Source: Roseobacter weihaiensis
GTDB taxonomy: Bacteria; Pseudomonadota; Alphaproteobacteria; Rhodobacterales; Rhodobacteraceae
DNA length: 64,000 nt
Direction of reading: 5' to 3'
Assembly (NCBI RefSeq): GCF_020622345.1
Contig: NZ_JACNMO010000004.1
Coordinates: 62,001 to 126,000, forward strand
Of the stretch, positions 26,821-35,004 are shown piece after piece. A program made the position numbers and the translations under genes. The stretch's first letter is position 1, and every line of letters begins with the position of its first letter. Below the pieces are notes generated by a model. That model searched no databases. It worked only from the letters and a program-made list of their open reading frames with translations, and was not told the DNA's origin.

Positions 26821-27876
26821 TTACGAAATCCCCAGCATTTTGCGGTTCGCGGCCTCATCGGTGCCGCCGTCTGCAAAATCGTCAAAGGCGCGTTCGGTCA
26901 CGCGGATGATGTGATCCTTTACGAATTGCGCGCCTTCGCGGGCGCCGTCTTCGGGATGTTTGAGGCAGCACTCCCATTCCACAACCGCCCAGCCGTCGAA
27001 GTCATTGGCGGCCATCTTGGAAAAGATCGCCGCGAAATCCACCTGCCCGTCGCCCAAGGACCGGAACCGCCCGGCGCGATCCACCCAGGGCTGATAGCCC
27101 GAATAGACGCCCTGCCGCCCTGTCGGGTTGAACTCCGCGTCCTTGACGTGGAACATCTTGATGCGCTCGGCGTAGATGTCGATGTGATCGAGATAATCGA
27201 GGCATTGCAGCACGAAATGTGACGGATCATAGAGCATGTTGCAGCGGGCATGATTGTCCACACGCTCCAGGAACATCTCAAAGGTCACGCCATCGTGCAG
27301 GTCTTCGCCGGGGTGGATTTCATAGCAGATGTTGACGTCATTGTCCTCGGCATGGTCGAGTATGGGCCGCCAGCGCCTGGCCAACTCATCAAAGGCGGTT
27401 TCAATGAGGCCCGCAGGCCGCTGCGGCCAGGGGTAGACATAGGGCCAGGCCAGCGCACCCGAGAAGGAGACGTGGTTCTTGATGCCCATGTTGGCGGAGG
27501 CGGAAATGGCCTTCATCACCTGATCGACGGCCCAGGTCTGCCGGGCAGCGGGGTTGCCATGCACGGCAGGGTCGGCAAAGCCGTCAAAGGCGGTGTCATA
27601 GGCGGGATGCACGGCGACGAGCTGACCCTGCAAATGGGTCGAAAGCTCGGTCACCTCAATGCCGTTCTCCGCTGCCTGACCTTTGAAGGTGTCGCAATAA
27701 TCCTTGCTTTCCGCCGCCTGTGCCAGATCGAAAAGTCGCGCGTCCCAACTGGGAACCTGCACGCCCTTGTAGCCGCAGTCCGCCGCCCATTTGGTGATCG
27801 TATCCCACGTGTTGAATGGGGCCGCATCCCCGGCGAATTGCGCCAGAAACAGCGCCGGGCCTTTGATCGTTTTCAT
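26821..27876 (-). CDS. Sugar phosphate isomerase/epimerase (AP endonuclease 2-like TIM barrel)
   Basis: The 351-residue protein is a xylose-isomerase-like TIM barrel. Metal- and substrate-site stretches are visible as ICYEIHPGEDLHDG, NMLYDPSHFVLQCLDYLDHI, MFHVKDAEF and GWAVVEWECCLKHPEDGA. It pairs with the Gfo/Idh/MocA dehydrogenase (1-bp gap), a very common pairing in sugar and inositol degradation. It starts 24 bp after the LacI gene. The reaction is probably an aldose-ketose isomerisation or epimerisation; the exact sugar cannot be told from sequence. Confidence 0.88.
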   Translation of the reverse strand: MKTIKGPALFLAQFAGDAAPFNTWDTITKWAADCGYKGVQVPSWDARLFDLAQAAESKDYCDTFKGQAAENGIEVTELSTHLQGQLVAVHPAYDTAFDGFADPAVHGNPAARQTWAVDQVMKAISASANMGIKNHVSFSGALAWPYVYPWPQRPAGLIETAFDELARRWRPILDHAEDNDVNICYEIHPGEDLHDGVTFEMFLERVDNHARCNMLYDPSHFVLQCLDYLDHIDIYAERIKMFHVKDAEFNPTGRQGVYSGYQPWVDRAGRFRSLGDGQVDFAAIFSKMAANDFDGWAVVEWECCLKHPEDGAREGAQFVKDHIIRVTERAFDDFADGGTDEAANRKMLGIS

Positions 27877-27900
27877 GTTGGATCCTCCCAGTTCCGCCCC

Positions 27901-28956
27901 CTATTCGGGAGGCATGTTTTCCTTTAGATAGACATCAATGCGAATACGCTCCTGTGCTGCGTTGATCGGCATCTTGTCCCTTTTGGCCCGCATCACGCGC
28001 ACGGCGCTGCGCACAAGATGGCCGGTGTCCTGGCTGATGACAGCGTCAAACAGCCCGCCCGCCAGTGCCTCCCGCGACAGTGGCGTCAGCTCATGCGCCA
28101 CCACGACCGGCTTGGGATGACAGGCGCCTGAGCGAAAAAACCGCAACAACCCCTCGTTGCCCGCCGCCGATGAATAAATACCGATCACGTTACCATTGTC
28201 GAAGAGCGCGCCGGGGATCAACCTTTCGATCAGATCGGGATCGTCACGCCCTTCTAGTGAAGCGAGCACCTGAAGATGCGGGAAATCCCGCGCCATGACC
28301 TCGTCGAACCCCAGCCGACGCTCCAGATGATCGCGGGCCAGCATGGAGCCGGTAAGGATCAGGATTTTGCCCTGCTGCGGCCCCAGAAAGCGCCCCAGCA
28401 GCTGTGCGGCCGTTCGGCCTGCGGCGATATTGTCGATGCCCACGTAGTGATCGCGCTCTGAACTGGGGATATCCGCCACCAGGGAGACCACCGTCACGCC
28501 GTTTTCTTTCAGATGCGCAATGGAATCGCGCACCGAGGGCGTCTCGGGGCCGAGGATGGCAACCCCGTCGATGGCCTGCGTGTCCAGACTGTCGATGGCT
28601 TTGGCCAGCGCGACGGGGTCGAAGGCCGCCACATGGATAAAGCTGAGCCGCGTCCGTTCGTGCCTCAGCCCGCGGCTCAACGCGTCGATCTGCGTCTCCA
28701 GCGACGACAGGAATTCATTGCTGTTTGAGGGTAGAATGAAGACGAAATTATAGATGCGCCCGCGCGCCAGATTGGCAGCGGCGGTGTCGCGCACATAGCC
28801 CAGATCCGCAATCGCCTTGTGGACCTTCTGAACCGTTTTGTCCCGCACGCCGGGGCGCGCGTTCAGAACCCGGTCAACCGTGGCCAGGCTGACTTTGGCG
28901 ACCCGCGCAATATCGTTGATCGTCGGGTTCAGAGGGGTGTCTTGTCCTGTCTTCAT
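27901..28956 (-). CDS. LacI-family transcriptional regulator
   Basis: The 351-residue protein has an N-terminal LacI helix-turn-helix (TINDIARVAKVSLATVDRVLN, then the hinge VQKVHKAIADLGY). A periplasmic-binding-protein-like effector domain follows (FVFILPSNSNEFLSSLE, DGVAILGPETP, YVGIDNIAAGRTAAQLL). It is embedded in the operon between the DhaK-type kinase and the isomerase. The natural target is the pair of palindromic operators upstream of the binding-protein gene at 36400-36446, which have the LacI-type symmetric shape. The effector is probably the imported sugar or its phosphate. Confidence 0.9.
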   Translation of the reverse strand: MKTGQDTPLNPTINDIARVAKVSLATVDRVLNARPGVRDKTVQKVHKAIADLGYVRDTAAANLARGRIYNFVFILPSNSNEFLSSLETQIDALSRGLRHERTRLSFIHVAAFDPVALAKAIDSLDTQAIDGVAILGPETPSVRDSIAHLKENGVTVVSLVADIPSSERDHYVGIDNIAAGRTAAQLLGRFLGPQQGKILILTGSMLARDHLERRLGFDEVMARDFPHLQVLASLEGRDDPDLIERLIPGALFDNGNVIGIYSSAAGNEGLLRFFRSGACHPKPVVVAHELTPLSREALAGGLFDAVISQDTGHLVRSAVRVMRAKRDKMPINAAQERIRIDVYLKENMPPE

Positions 28957-28973
28957 CAGATCCTGTTGCGTCT

Positions 28974-30599
28974 TTACATGGCCTTCGCCAGCCCTTCAAA
29001 GAGCCGTGCGACGGCCTCCGCGCCGGGATCATTGTGACCCAGCAGGTTCTCCTCCGGCACGTAGGAGGCGCGCCCCGCCTTGGCCCGCCCCATCGACGCT
29101 GTCGCGGCGGCGCCGGCACGGGCGGCATGGGCCGCGGCCTGCAGGCCCTCGGGCAGGGCGCGCAGGGCCGGATCAAGCGCGTCGATCATCGTGCGATCTC
29201 CCTTGCCGGCACCGCCCACCTGACTGATCCGGTCCAGCCCGGCCAGCAGCGCCTTGGCTGTGGGCTTGCCACTGGCGCAGGCGTCACCTGTCGCCCCAAA
29301 GAAGATGGCGAGGATCACGCCTGAAGATCCCCCCATGGTCTGGCTCAATTCATTGCTCACCGCGCGGAAAAGCTGTGTTGCATCCGCCAGCGGCAGCCTG
29401 TCGAGCGCCTCTTTCAACGCGCGGGCCGCCGTGGCAAGCGTACTGCCGGTATCGCCATCGCCTGATTTGGCATCCAGCGTGTTCAGATCCGTCTCGGCGG
29501 CAATCAGCAGATCACAGCACTGCGCAAGGATCGCGCGCGTTTTGGCGTTCTCCGACGGGATCGGCTGAATCGGGCTCAGCCCATCGGGCAGGGGGCGCAG
29601 CGGCACCGGTGTGATCGCCTTCATGCCAGGCCAGGCGGCCAGATCGACGGGGGCGTCCAGATGCGCTTTTGTGCTGTTGTCCAGCGGCAGGACAGACACG
29701 GAAAAGCCATGCATGTCGAGCGATGTCATCAACGGGGCGGGTCCGATCAGATACTGGATGTTTTTTGCCCTGGCAGAGGTCGCCAGCTCTTGCGTGAGGA
29801 TGCTCATTTCCAGTGGCGTGGTGGCCCCGAGATTGTTGAGAAGCGCCACATGCGGGCCTGTCCCGATTTTGGGCTCAAGCTTTTCCAGCACCAGATCCAT
29901 GGCGTTTTTGGCGTCCTTGAAGGCGACCTGCTCCACGCCCGCCTCACCGTGGATCCCAAGGCCCAGTTCAGCCATGCCCACGGCGATGCGGTTTTCCTTC
30001 GCAGAGCCCGGAACGGTGCAGGTGTCGAGGGATTTGCCAATTGACGCCATGTTGGCAATCGCCGCCTGCGCCGCCTTTGTGATCGCTGCCAGATCGGCAC
30101 CAGCCTCGGCCAGCGCGCCGGCAATTTTGTGCACAAAGAGCGTGCCCGCAACACCGCGGGGTTGTGGCAGGTCGGGCAGGGCGATGTCATCATCGACCAC
30201 CACCATCGAGACCTTCAGGCCAAAGGCACGCGCGCGCTCTGCCGCAAGACCGAAATTGAGCCGGTCGCCGGTGTAGTTCTTGACGATCAGCAGACAGCCC
30301 GCCGGGCCGGTGACCGCAAGGATACCCGCCAGCACCGCATCGACGGAAGGAGAGGCAAAGACCTCGCCGCAGACGGCGGCTGTCAGCATGCCCTGGCCCA
30401 CAAATCCTGCGTGCGCCGGCTCGTGGCCCGACCCCCCGCCGGAGATCAGGGCCACGCGGGATTTGTCCCAATCCGTGCGGCAGACAACCTTGATATGGGG
30501 ATAGCCATCGAGGCGGCAGAGGGCCCCGCCCGCGCTGGCCAGAACGCCGTCGATTGCATCTGTGACAAGCGTTTCCCTATCATTGATAAACTGCGCCAT
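28974..30599 (-). CDS. Dihydroxyacetone kinase-type ATP-dependent kinase (DhaK-DhaL fusion)
   Basis: At 541 residues this is the single-chain ATP-dependent form. The DhaK part (1-330) has GGGSGHEPAHAGFVG (54-68) and the hemiaminal-forming histidine H217 in GIHGEAG. The DhaL part (from about 355) has the Mg-ATP aspartates in SGDGDTGSTL and SGVILAIFFGA. Family members phosphorylate dihydroxyacetone, but close relatives act on C4 ketoses such as erythrulose or on apulose. With a sugar ABC transporter, an isomerase and a dehydrogenase in the operon, a tetrose or branched-pentose substrate is as plausible as dihydroxyacetone. Confidence 0.9.
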   Translation of the reverse strand: MAQFINDRETLVTDAIDGVLASAGGALCRLDGYPHIKVVCRTDWDKSRVALISGGGSGHEPAHAGFVGQGMLTAAVCGEVFASPSVDAVLAGILAVTGPAGCLLIVKNYTGDRLNFGLAAERARAFGLKVSMVVVDDDIALPDLPQPRGVAGTLFVHKIAGALAEAGADLAAITKAAQAAIANMASIGKSLDTCTVPGSAKENRIAVGMAELGLGIHGEAGVEQVAFKDAKNAMDLVLEKLEPKIGTGPHVALLNNLGATTPLEMSILTQELATSARAKNIQYLIGPAPLMTSLDMHGFSVSVLPLDNSTKAHLDAPVDLAAWPGMKAITPVPLRPLPDGLSPIQPIPSENAKTRAILAQCCDLLIAAETDLNTLDAKSGDGDTGSTLATAARALKEALDRLPLADATQLFRAVSNELSQTMGGSSGVILAIFFGATGDACASGKPTAKALLAGLDRISQVGGAGKGDRTMIDALDPALRALPEGLQAAAHAARAGAAATASMGRAKAGRASYVPEENLLGHNDPGAEAVARLFEGLAKAM

Positions 30600-30613
30600 C
30601 CTCTTGTCTCCCT

Positions 30614-31609
30614 TCAGTAAATTCGGTCGCCGGACGCGTCAAAGCACAGGGGTTCGCGGGGCGCGATCTTGACGTGGGTACCGGGGGTGTACTCGGCATG
30701 CGGGTCTGCGAGCGTTATGATGTCGTGACCCTCAAGGCTCAGATGCAGGCGGGTGTGATCGCCCAGACGTTCGATCCGTCCGACGGTCGCCTCCCGGCCT
30801 TCGCCCTGGGTGACATGCTCGGGCCGCAGACCGATCTGATGCGCGCCTTTGGGCGCTGGGCCAAAAAGGTCGCCCGGCAGAATGTTGATCCGTGGCAGGC
30901 CCAGCCGGGAGGCCACATAGACCGAGTTCGGGTTTTCGTAGATCTCGCGCGGGGTGCCGTATTGCACCAACCTGCCTGCGTTCAGCACGCCCACATGGGT
31001 GGCCATGGTCATCGCCTCGATCTGGTCATGGGTCACATAAAGGATCGTGGCCCCCAGGCTGGCCTGTATGCGTTTCAGCTCGATCCTGAGATCGGTCCGC
31101 AGCTTGGCATCAAGCGAGCTCAAGGGTTCGTCCATCAGGTAGACTTGGGGATCACGCACCAGCGCCCGCCCGATGGAGACCCGCTGCATCTCGCCGCCCG
31201 ACAAGGCCGTGGCCTTGTTTTCGAGCTTGTGGGAGATTTGCAGCACGTCCGCCACCTCACCCACCTTGCGGGCGATCTCCTCCTTGGGGGTCTTGAGGAT
31301 CGGGGATTTCAGCGGAAACTCCAGATTCTCGCGCACGGTCAGATGCGGATAAAGCGAATACTGCTGGAACACCATCGCCACATCGCGCTGCGCCGGTGTC
31401 TCATCTTTGACCGCCCGCCCGCCGATGCTGATCTCGCCCGCGTCGAGCTTTTCCAGCCCTGAAATCAAACGCAATGTCGTGGTCTTGCCCGCCCCCGTCG
31501 GCCCCAGCAGCACGACGAAAGCCCCGTCCGGGATCGTCATGTCGACGTCGGTGACGGCGGCCGTGGCCCCGAAAGATTTCGAGACACCTCTGAGGATGAC
31601 TTCAGCCAT
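30614..31609 (-). CDS. Sugar ABC transporter ATP-binding protein (MalK/UgpC type), second copy
   Basis: The 331-residue ATPase has Walker A GPTGAGKT, Q-loop FQQYSLYPH, signature LSGGEMQ, Walker B VYLMDEPLSSLDAK and the switch histidine in YVTHDQIEAM. A C-terminal TOBE-type regulatory domain follows (IGLRPEHV). It overlaps the other ATPase gene by 8 bases and differs strongly from it in sequence, so the transporter probably uses a heterodimer of two ATPases, as in the rhizobial glycerol ABC system (GlpS/GlpT). It ends 14 bp before the kinase gene start. Confidence 0.92.
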   Translation of the reverse strand: MAEVILRGVSKSFGATAAVTDVDMTIPDGAFVVLLGPTGAGKTTTLRLISGLEKLDAGEISIGGRAVKDETPAQRDVAMVFQQYSLYPHLTVRENLEFPLKSPILKTPKEEIARKVGEVADVLQISHKLENKATALSGGEMQRVSIGRALVRDPQVYLMDEPLSSLDAKLRTDLRIELKRIQASLGATILYVTHDQIEAMTMATHVGVLNAGRLVQYGTPREIYENPNSVYVASRLGLPRINILPGDLFGPAPKGAHQIGLRPEHVTQGEGREATVGRIERLGDHTRLHLSLEGHDIITLADPHAEYTPGTHVKIAPREPLCFDASGDRIY

Positions 31610-32699
31610 GGGTCAGCACCTCGTGGTTCAACTCTGATCGCAACGCCTGCCCGCTGGCTTGCTCGAAAAGCGTGATGGTTCTGGCGTCAAATCCCAACCC
31701 GACCGTTTCACCGACGGTCGCCACCTGTCCTGCCGGGACCCGCGCCTTGATCTCGCCATTGGCGGTCTCCAGCGTGATGATCTGTGTTGTGCCGAGGTAC
31801 TCTGTCGCAATCACCTCCCCGCGATAGCCGCCGCTGTCGGTCAGCTTCACGTGCTCGGGTCGGACACCAAAGACAAGCTTGCCGTCGGCCCCCTGCCTTT
31901 GCTGCGGCACACCAAGGGTCTGGCCGTTCAACTCAACGCTTTGCGCCCCTTCAGCGACCTTGCCGTCAAAGCCGAGGAAATTCATCGAGGGCGAGCCGAT
32001 GAAATCCGCGACGAACATAGTCGCGGGCTTGTCGTAGATTTCTTGCGGGGTGCCGAACTGTTCGACGACGGCATTGTTCATCACCACGATCTTGTCGCCC
32101 ATCTGCATCGCCTCGAGCTGGTCGTGGGTCACGTAGACCGTCGTGGCGTTCATCCGGTCGTGCAGGGCGCGCAGCTCTTCGGACATGCGCTCGCGGAATT
32201 CCGCGTCGAGCGCGCCCAGGGGCTCGTCCATCATGAAGGCCTTCGGGTCGCGCACGATGGCCCGGCCCAGAGCGACGCGCTGCCGGTCCCCCCCCGACAG
32301 CCCGCCCACCGGTTTTTTCAGGATGCCCTCGATGCCGAGGATGCCGGCCACCTCATCCACCTTTGCACGCACGTCCCGGCGTGCCATGCCCTGGCTGACC
32401 AGCGGATAGCTGAGGTTCTTGTAGACATTCATATGTGGGTAGAGCGCGAACATCTGGAAGACAAAGGCAATATCGCGCTGGCTGGGGGGCTTTTGGCTGA
32501 TCTCCTCACCGTCGAGGTAAATCTCACCACTGGTGGGCAGTTCCAGCCCCGCGATCATGCGCAGGGTGGTGGTCTTGCCGCAGCCCGAGGGGCCCAGCAG
32601 CATGAAGAACTCGCCGTCCTCGATGGTAAACGAGCTTTCCTTGACAGCGGTGAAATCGCCGAATTCCTTGCGGATGTTTTTGATGATGATCTGGGCCAA
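31602..32699 (-). CDS. Sugar ABC transporter ATP-binding protein (MalK/UgpC type), first copy
   Basis: The 365-residue ATPase shows Walker A GPSGCGKT, Q-loop FQMFALYPH, signature LSGGDRQ, Walker B AFMMDEPLGALDAE and switch histidine in YVTHDQLEAM. C-terminal TOBE elements are present (FGVRPEHVK). It follows the 62-residue membrane protein by 4 bp and overlaps the second ATPase by 8 bases. Together with that gene it would energise the permease pair upstream. Confidence 0.93.
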   Translation of the reverse strand: MAQIIIKNIRKEFGDFTAVKESSFTIEDGEFFMLLGPSGCGKTTTLRMIAGLELPTSGEIYLDGEEISQKPPSQRDIAFVFQMFALYPHMNVYKNLSYPLVSQGMARRDVRAKVDEVAGILGIEGILKKPVGGLSGGDRQRVALGRAIVRDPKAFMMDEPLGALDAEFRERMSEELRALHDRMNATTVYVTHDQLEAMQMGDKIVVMNNAVVEQFGTPQEIYDKPATMFVADFIGSPSMNFLGFDGKVAEGAQSVELNGQTLGVPQQRQGADGKLVFGVRPEHVKLTDSGGYRGEVIATEYLGTTQIITLETANGEIKARVPAGQVATVGETVGLGFDARTITLFEQASGQALRSELNHEVLTHG

Positions 32700-32703
32700 G
32701 GGG

Positions 32704-32892
32704 CTACTCCGGGAAGTGGCTGACGATGATGAACATCACCGTACCAACCAGCGTTGTGATGAAGGAGTAGGTGAAGGCCCACATCACGAAGGGTTGCATC
32801 AGCATGAAGACACCAAGGGCGATCAGCACGGTGGCCACGATCTCCCACGGGCCACGGCGCAGACAAAGAAGGCCAGAGACGAAGTTTCTCAT
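32704..32892 (-). CDS. Small two-helix membrane protein of the ABC operon
   Basis: The 62-residue protein has two hydrophobic segments, at about 17-38 (EIVATVLIALGVFMLMQPFV) and 40-58 (FTYSFITTLVGTVMFIIV), with a short positively charged N-terminus (MRNFVSGLLCLRRG). Its ATG overlaps the upstream permease stop by 4 bases and it ends 4 bp before the first ATPase, so it is clearly a translated operon member. Rhizobial glycerol ABC operons also carry a small membrane protein (GlpU) next to two ATPases, but I cannot confirm homology. It could be an accessory subunit of the transporter. Confidence 0.75.
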   Translation of the reverse strand: MRNFVSGLLCLRRGPWEIVATVLIALGVFMLMQPFVMWAFTYSFITTLVGTVMFIIVSHFPE

Positions 32893-33827
32893 TTGCGGAC
32901 CGCTCCGAAGGTGATGCCGCGCAGCAGGTGTTTGCGCAGGGCGACGGTGAAGATCATGACCGGCAGCAGGAAGATGGTGGCCCCTGCGGCCACGGCGGGC
33001 CAGTCGAGACCGCCCACGCCGATGATCGTGGGGATGAAGGGCGGCGCGGTTTGCGCGGTGCCGGACGTGAGCAGTACCGCGAAGGCGTATTCGTTCCAGG
33101 CAAAGATCAGGCAGAAGATCGCGGTGGAGGCGATGCCGGTGGCGGCCTGGGGAAGGACGACTTTGTAGAAGGCCTGGAAGCGGGTGTAGCCGTCGATGAG
33201 GGCGGCTTCTTCGTATTCGCGGGGGATTTCGTCGATGAAGCCTTTCAGCAGCCAGACCGCGAGGCTGATGTTCACCGCCGTATAGAGCAGGATCATGCCC
33301 AGATGCGTGTCCGACAGGCCCAATTGGCGGTACATCAGAAAGATCGGGATCGCCACGGCGATGGGCGGCATCATCCTTGTACTGAGGATGAAGAACAGCA
33401 AGTCATCGGCCAGCGGGATCTTGAAGCGGCTGAAGGCATAGGCCGCGAGGGTGCCCAGAAAGATGCTGAGAAAGGTCGAGCCAAAGCCGATGATGACGGA
33501 ATTGAGGAAGCGTTCTCCGAACTTCGAGGGGCCTGCGATAACCATGTCGTATTGGCGCACGATCTCCTCGTACCAGGTCTCCGGTGGATTGGCGGTGAGG
33601 AACTCATCGGTCTGCCGGGTGCGGGTGGTGAAGAGGTTGACGTAGCCTTCGAGTGTCGGTTCAAACAACACCTTCGGCGGGTAGCTGATGGCATCGGCGG
33701 GCGATTTGAACCCGGTGAGCATGATCCAGGCCAGCGGGATCATGGTGATCAGCGCGTAGGTTATCACCAGCGTGCCGGCAAACCATTTGGACCGCTTGCT
33801 GGGTTCGGTGACGGAGAAGCTGCTCAT
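32889..33827 (-). CDS. Carbohydrate ABC transporter permease (MalG type)
   Basis: The 312-residue inner-membrane protein has about six hydrophobic segments and the cytoplasmic EAA loop EEAALIDGYTRFQAFYKVVLPQ that docks with the ATPase. An N-terminal helix (LVITYALITMIPLAWIMLTGF) is followed by a sizeable periplasmic loop. Its start overlaps the stop of a 46-residue open frame by 4 bases and its end overlaps the 62-residue membrane protein. It is the second of the permease pair. Confidence 0.93.
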   Translation of the reverse strand: MSSFSVTEPSKRSKWFAGTLVITYALITMIPLAWIMLTGFKSPADAISYPPKVLFEPTLEGYVNLFTTRTRQTDEFLTANPPETWYEEIVRQYDMVIAGPSKFGERFLNSVIIGFGSTFLSIFLGTLAAYAFSRFKIPLADDLLFFILSTRMMPPIAVAIPIFLMYRQLGLSDTHLGMILLYTAVNISLAVWLLKGFIDEIPREYEEAALIDGYTRFQAFYKVVLPQAATGIASTAIFCLIFAWNEYAFAVLLTSGTAQTAPPFIPTIIGVGGLDWPAVAAGATIFLLPVMIFTVALRKHLLRGITFGAVRK

Positions 33828-33964
33828 GAGGGGGGCTCCGGGTGATCGGGCGCGGCGTTGACGTTGGCGTGATGGGCCATGGCAGCACAGGCAGTGGCCA
33901 CTCTGGAGAGCGGCGCCGCTTCGCGCAGCCTGCGTTTGGGCAAACGGATTTCGCTGACGGACAT
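33824..33964 (-). CDS. Translationally coupled small ORF (46 residues) between the two permease genes
   Basis: The frame begins with ATG fused to the upstream permease stop (TGATG) and ends in a TGA fused to the next permease start (ATGA), filling the 136-bp gap exactly. A GAAGGAACGG site precedes the ATG. The product (MSVSEIRLPKRRLREAAPL, then an Ala/His-rich tail) is basic at its N-terminus, has no membrane helix and resembles nothing I recognise. It may be a real small protein or a coupling leader that carries ribosomes between the permease genes. Confidence 0.5.
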   Translation of the reverse strand: MSVSEIRLPKRRLREAAPLSRVATACAAMAHHANVNAAPDHPEPPS

Positions 33965-34911
33965 CACCGTTCCTTCACTTTGTTCAGAGCTTTGACGTAG
34001 ATGCTGGCCAGACCGAACACGGTGACAAAGAGGATGATGGCGTAGGCGGAGGCATAGCCCGTGCGCCATTTCTCGAAGGCTTCGCGTTTGAGGTTGATCG
34101 AGGTCAGTTCGGTGGTCGATCCGGGGCCCCTGCCAGTCAGCTGCACCACCAGATCGAACATCTTGAAGTTCTCGATGCCGCGAAACAGCACCGCCAGCAT
34201 CAGGAACGGCAGGATCATCGGGATGGTGATGGTGAAGAACTGCCGCAGCTTCGAGGCGCGGTCCACCTCCGCCGCCTCGTAGATGTAATCGGGGATGGAG
34301 CGGAGCCCTGCGAGGCAGATCAGCATCACAAACGGCGTCCACATCCAGGTGTCCACGATCACGATGGACCAGGGGGCCAGATCGACGGAGCCCAGCATTT
34401 CGAAACTCGACGGCTCCTTGCCGGTGAAAAACGCCACAATGTAATTAAAGAGCCCGATCTGCGGCTGGTAGAGGAATTTCCAGAAGTTGCCGACAACAGC
34501 CGGCGACAGCATCATGGGCAGCACGATGATCGTGGTCCAGAGATCATTGCCCTTGAATTTCTTGTTGATGAGATAGGCCAGCGTAAAGCCGATCAGCACC
34601 TGAAAGAAGATCGTCCAGAACAGGAAATGTGCGGTGGCCTGCATGTTCAGCCAGATGTCACTGTCGTTCAGGATGCGCTCGTAGTTGCGCAGGCCGACAT
34701 ATTCGACCTCGCGGTTGGGGCGGTTGGCGCGGAAGTTGGTGAAGCTGAGGTTGATCGTCCAGATCAGCGGGAAGATGTTGATCGCCAGCAACAGGAAAAT
34801 CGTGGGGCCCACGAAGATCCAGGCGATGGCCCGGTCGCTGAGCCCCCTGATCTTGCGGGCGACAGAGGGGGGCGTGGCCGAGGCGGCGCGATTGAGGGGC
34901 GTGTCTGACAT
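33964..34911 (-). CDS. Carbohydrate ABC transporter permease (MalF/UgpA type)
   Basis: The 315-residue protein has about six membrane segments (first at AIAWIFVGPTIFLLLAINIF) and the EAA loop EAAEVDRASKLRQFFTITIPM for ATPase contact. I chose ATG 34911 (MSDTPLN) over TTG 34920, since GGGAAAG is better spaced for it. It lies 93 bp after the binding-protein gene, with a repeat-type hairpin between them, and is followed by the 46-residue open frame. Confidence 0.93.
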   Translation of the reverse strand: MSDTPLNRAASATPPSVARKIRGLSDRAIAWIFVGPTIFLLLAINIFPLIWTINLSFTNFRANRPNREVEYVGLRNYERILNDSDIWLNMQATAHFLFWTIFFQVLIGFTLAYLINKKFKGNDLWTTIIVLPMMLSPAVVGNFWKFLYQPQIGLFNYIVAFFTGKEPSSFEMLGSVDLAPWSIVIVDTWMWTPFVMLICLAGLRSIPDYIYEAAEVDRASKLRQFFTITIPMILPFLMLAVLFRGIENFKMFDLVVQLTGRGPGSTTELTSINLKREAFEKWRTGYASAYAIILFVTVFGLASIYVKALNKVKER

Positions 34912-34960
34912 AAGACGCAACTTTCCCGGGGCCAGACGGGCGGTGCCCGACGTGCCGGTT

Positions 34961-35000
34961 GAGAAGGGGGCAAGGCGGGTGCGTGCCCCACCTCACGTTG
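34961..35000 (-). repeat. Short palindromic repeat, copy A, after the sugar-binding-protein gene
   Basis: The segment starts GAGAAGGGGGCAAGGCGGGT and ends CCTCACGTTG. Arms GGGGCA and TGCCCC can pair. It is a diverged, shorter version of the element at 39995-40043 and begins 4 bases from the binding-protein stop, so it may also act as an mRNA-stabilising hairpin. Confidence 0.5.
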
Positions 35001-35004
35001 ATTT

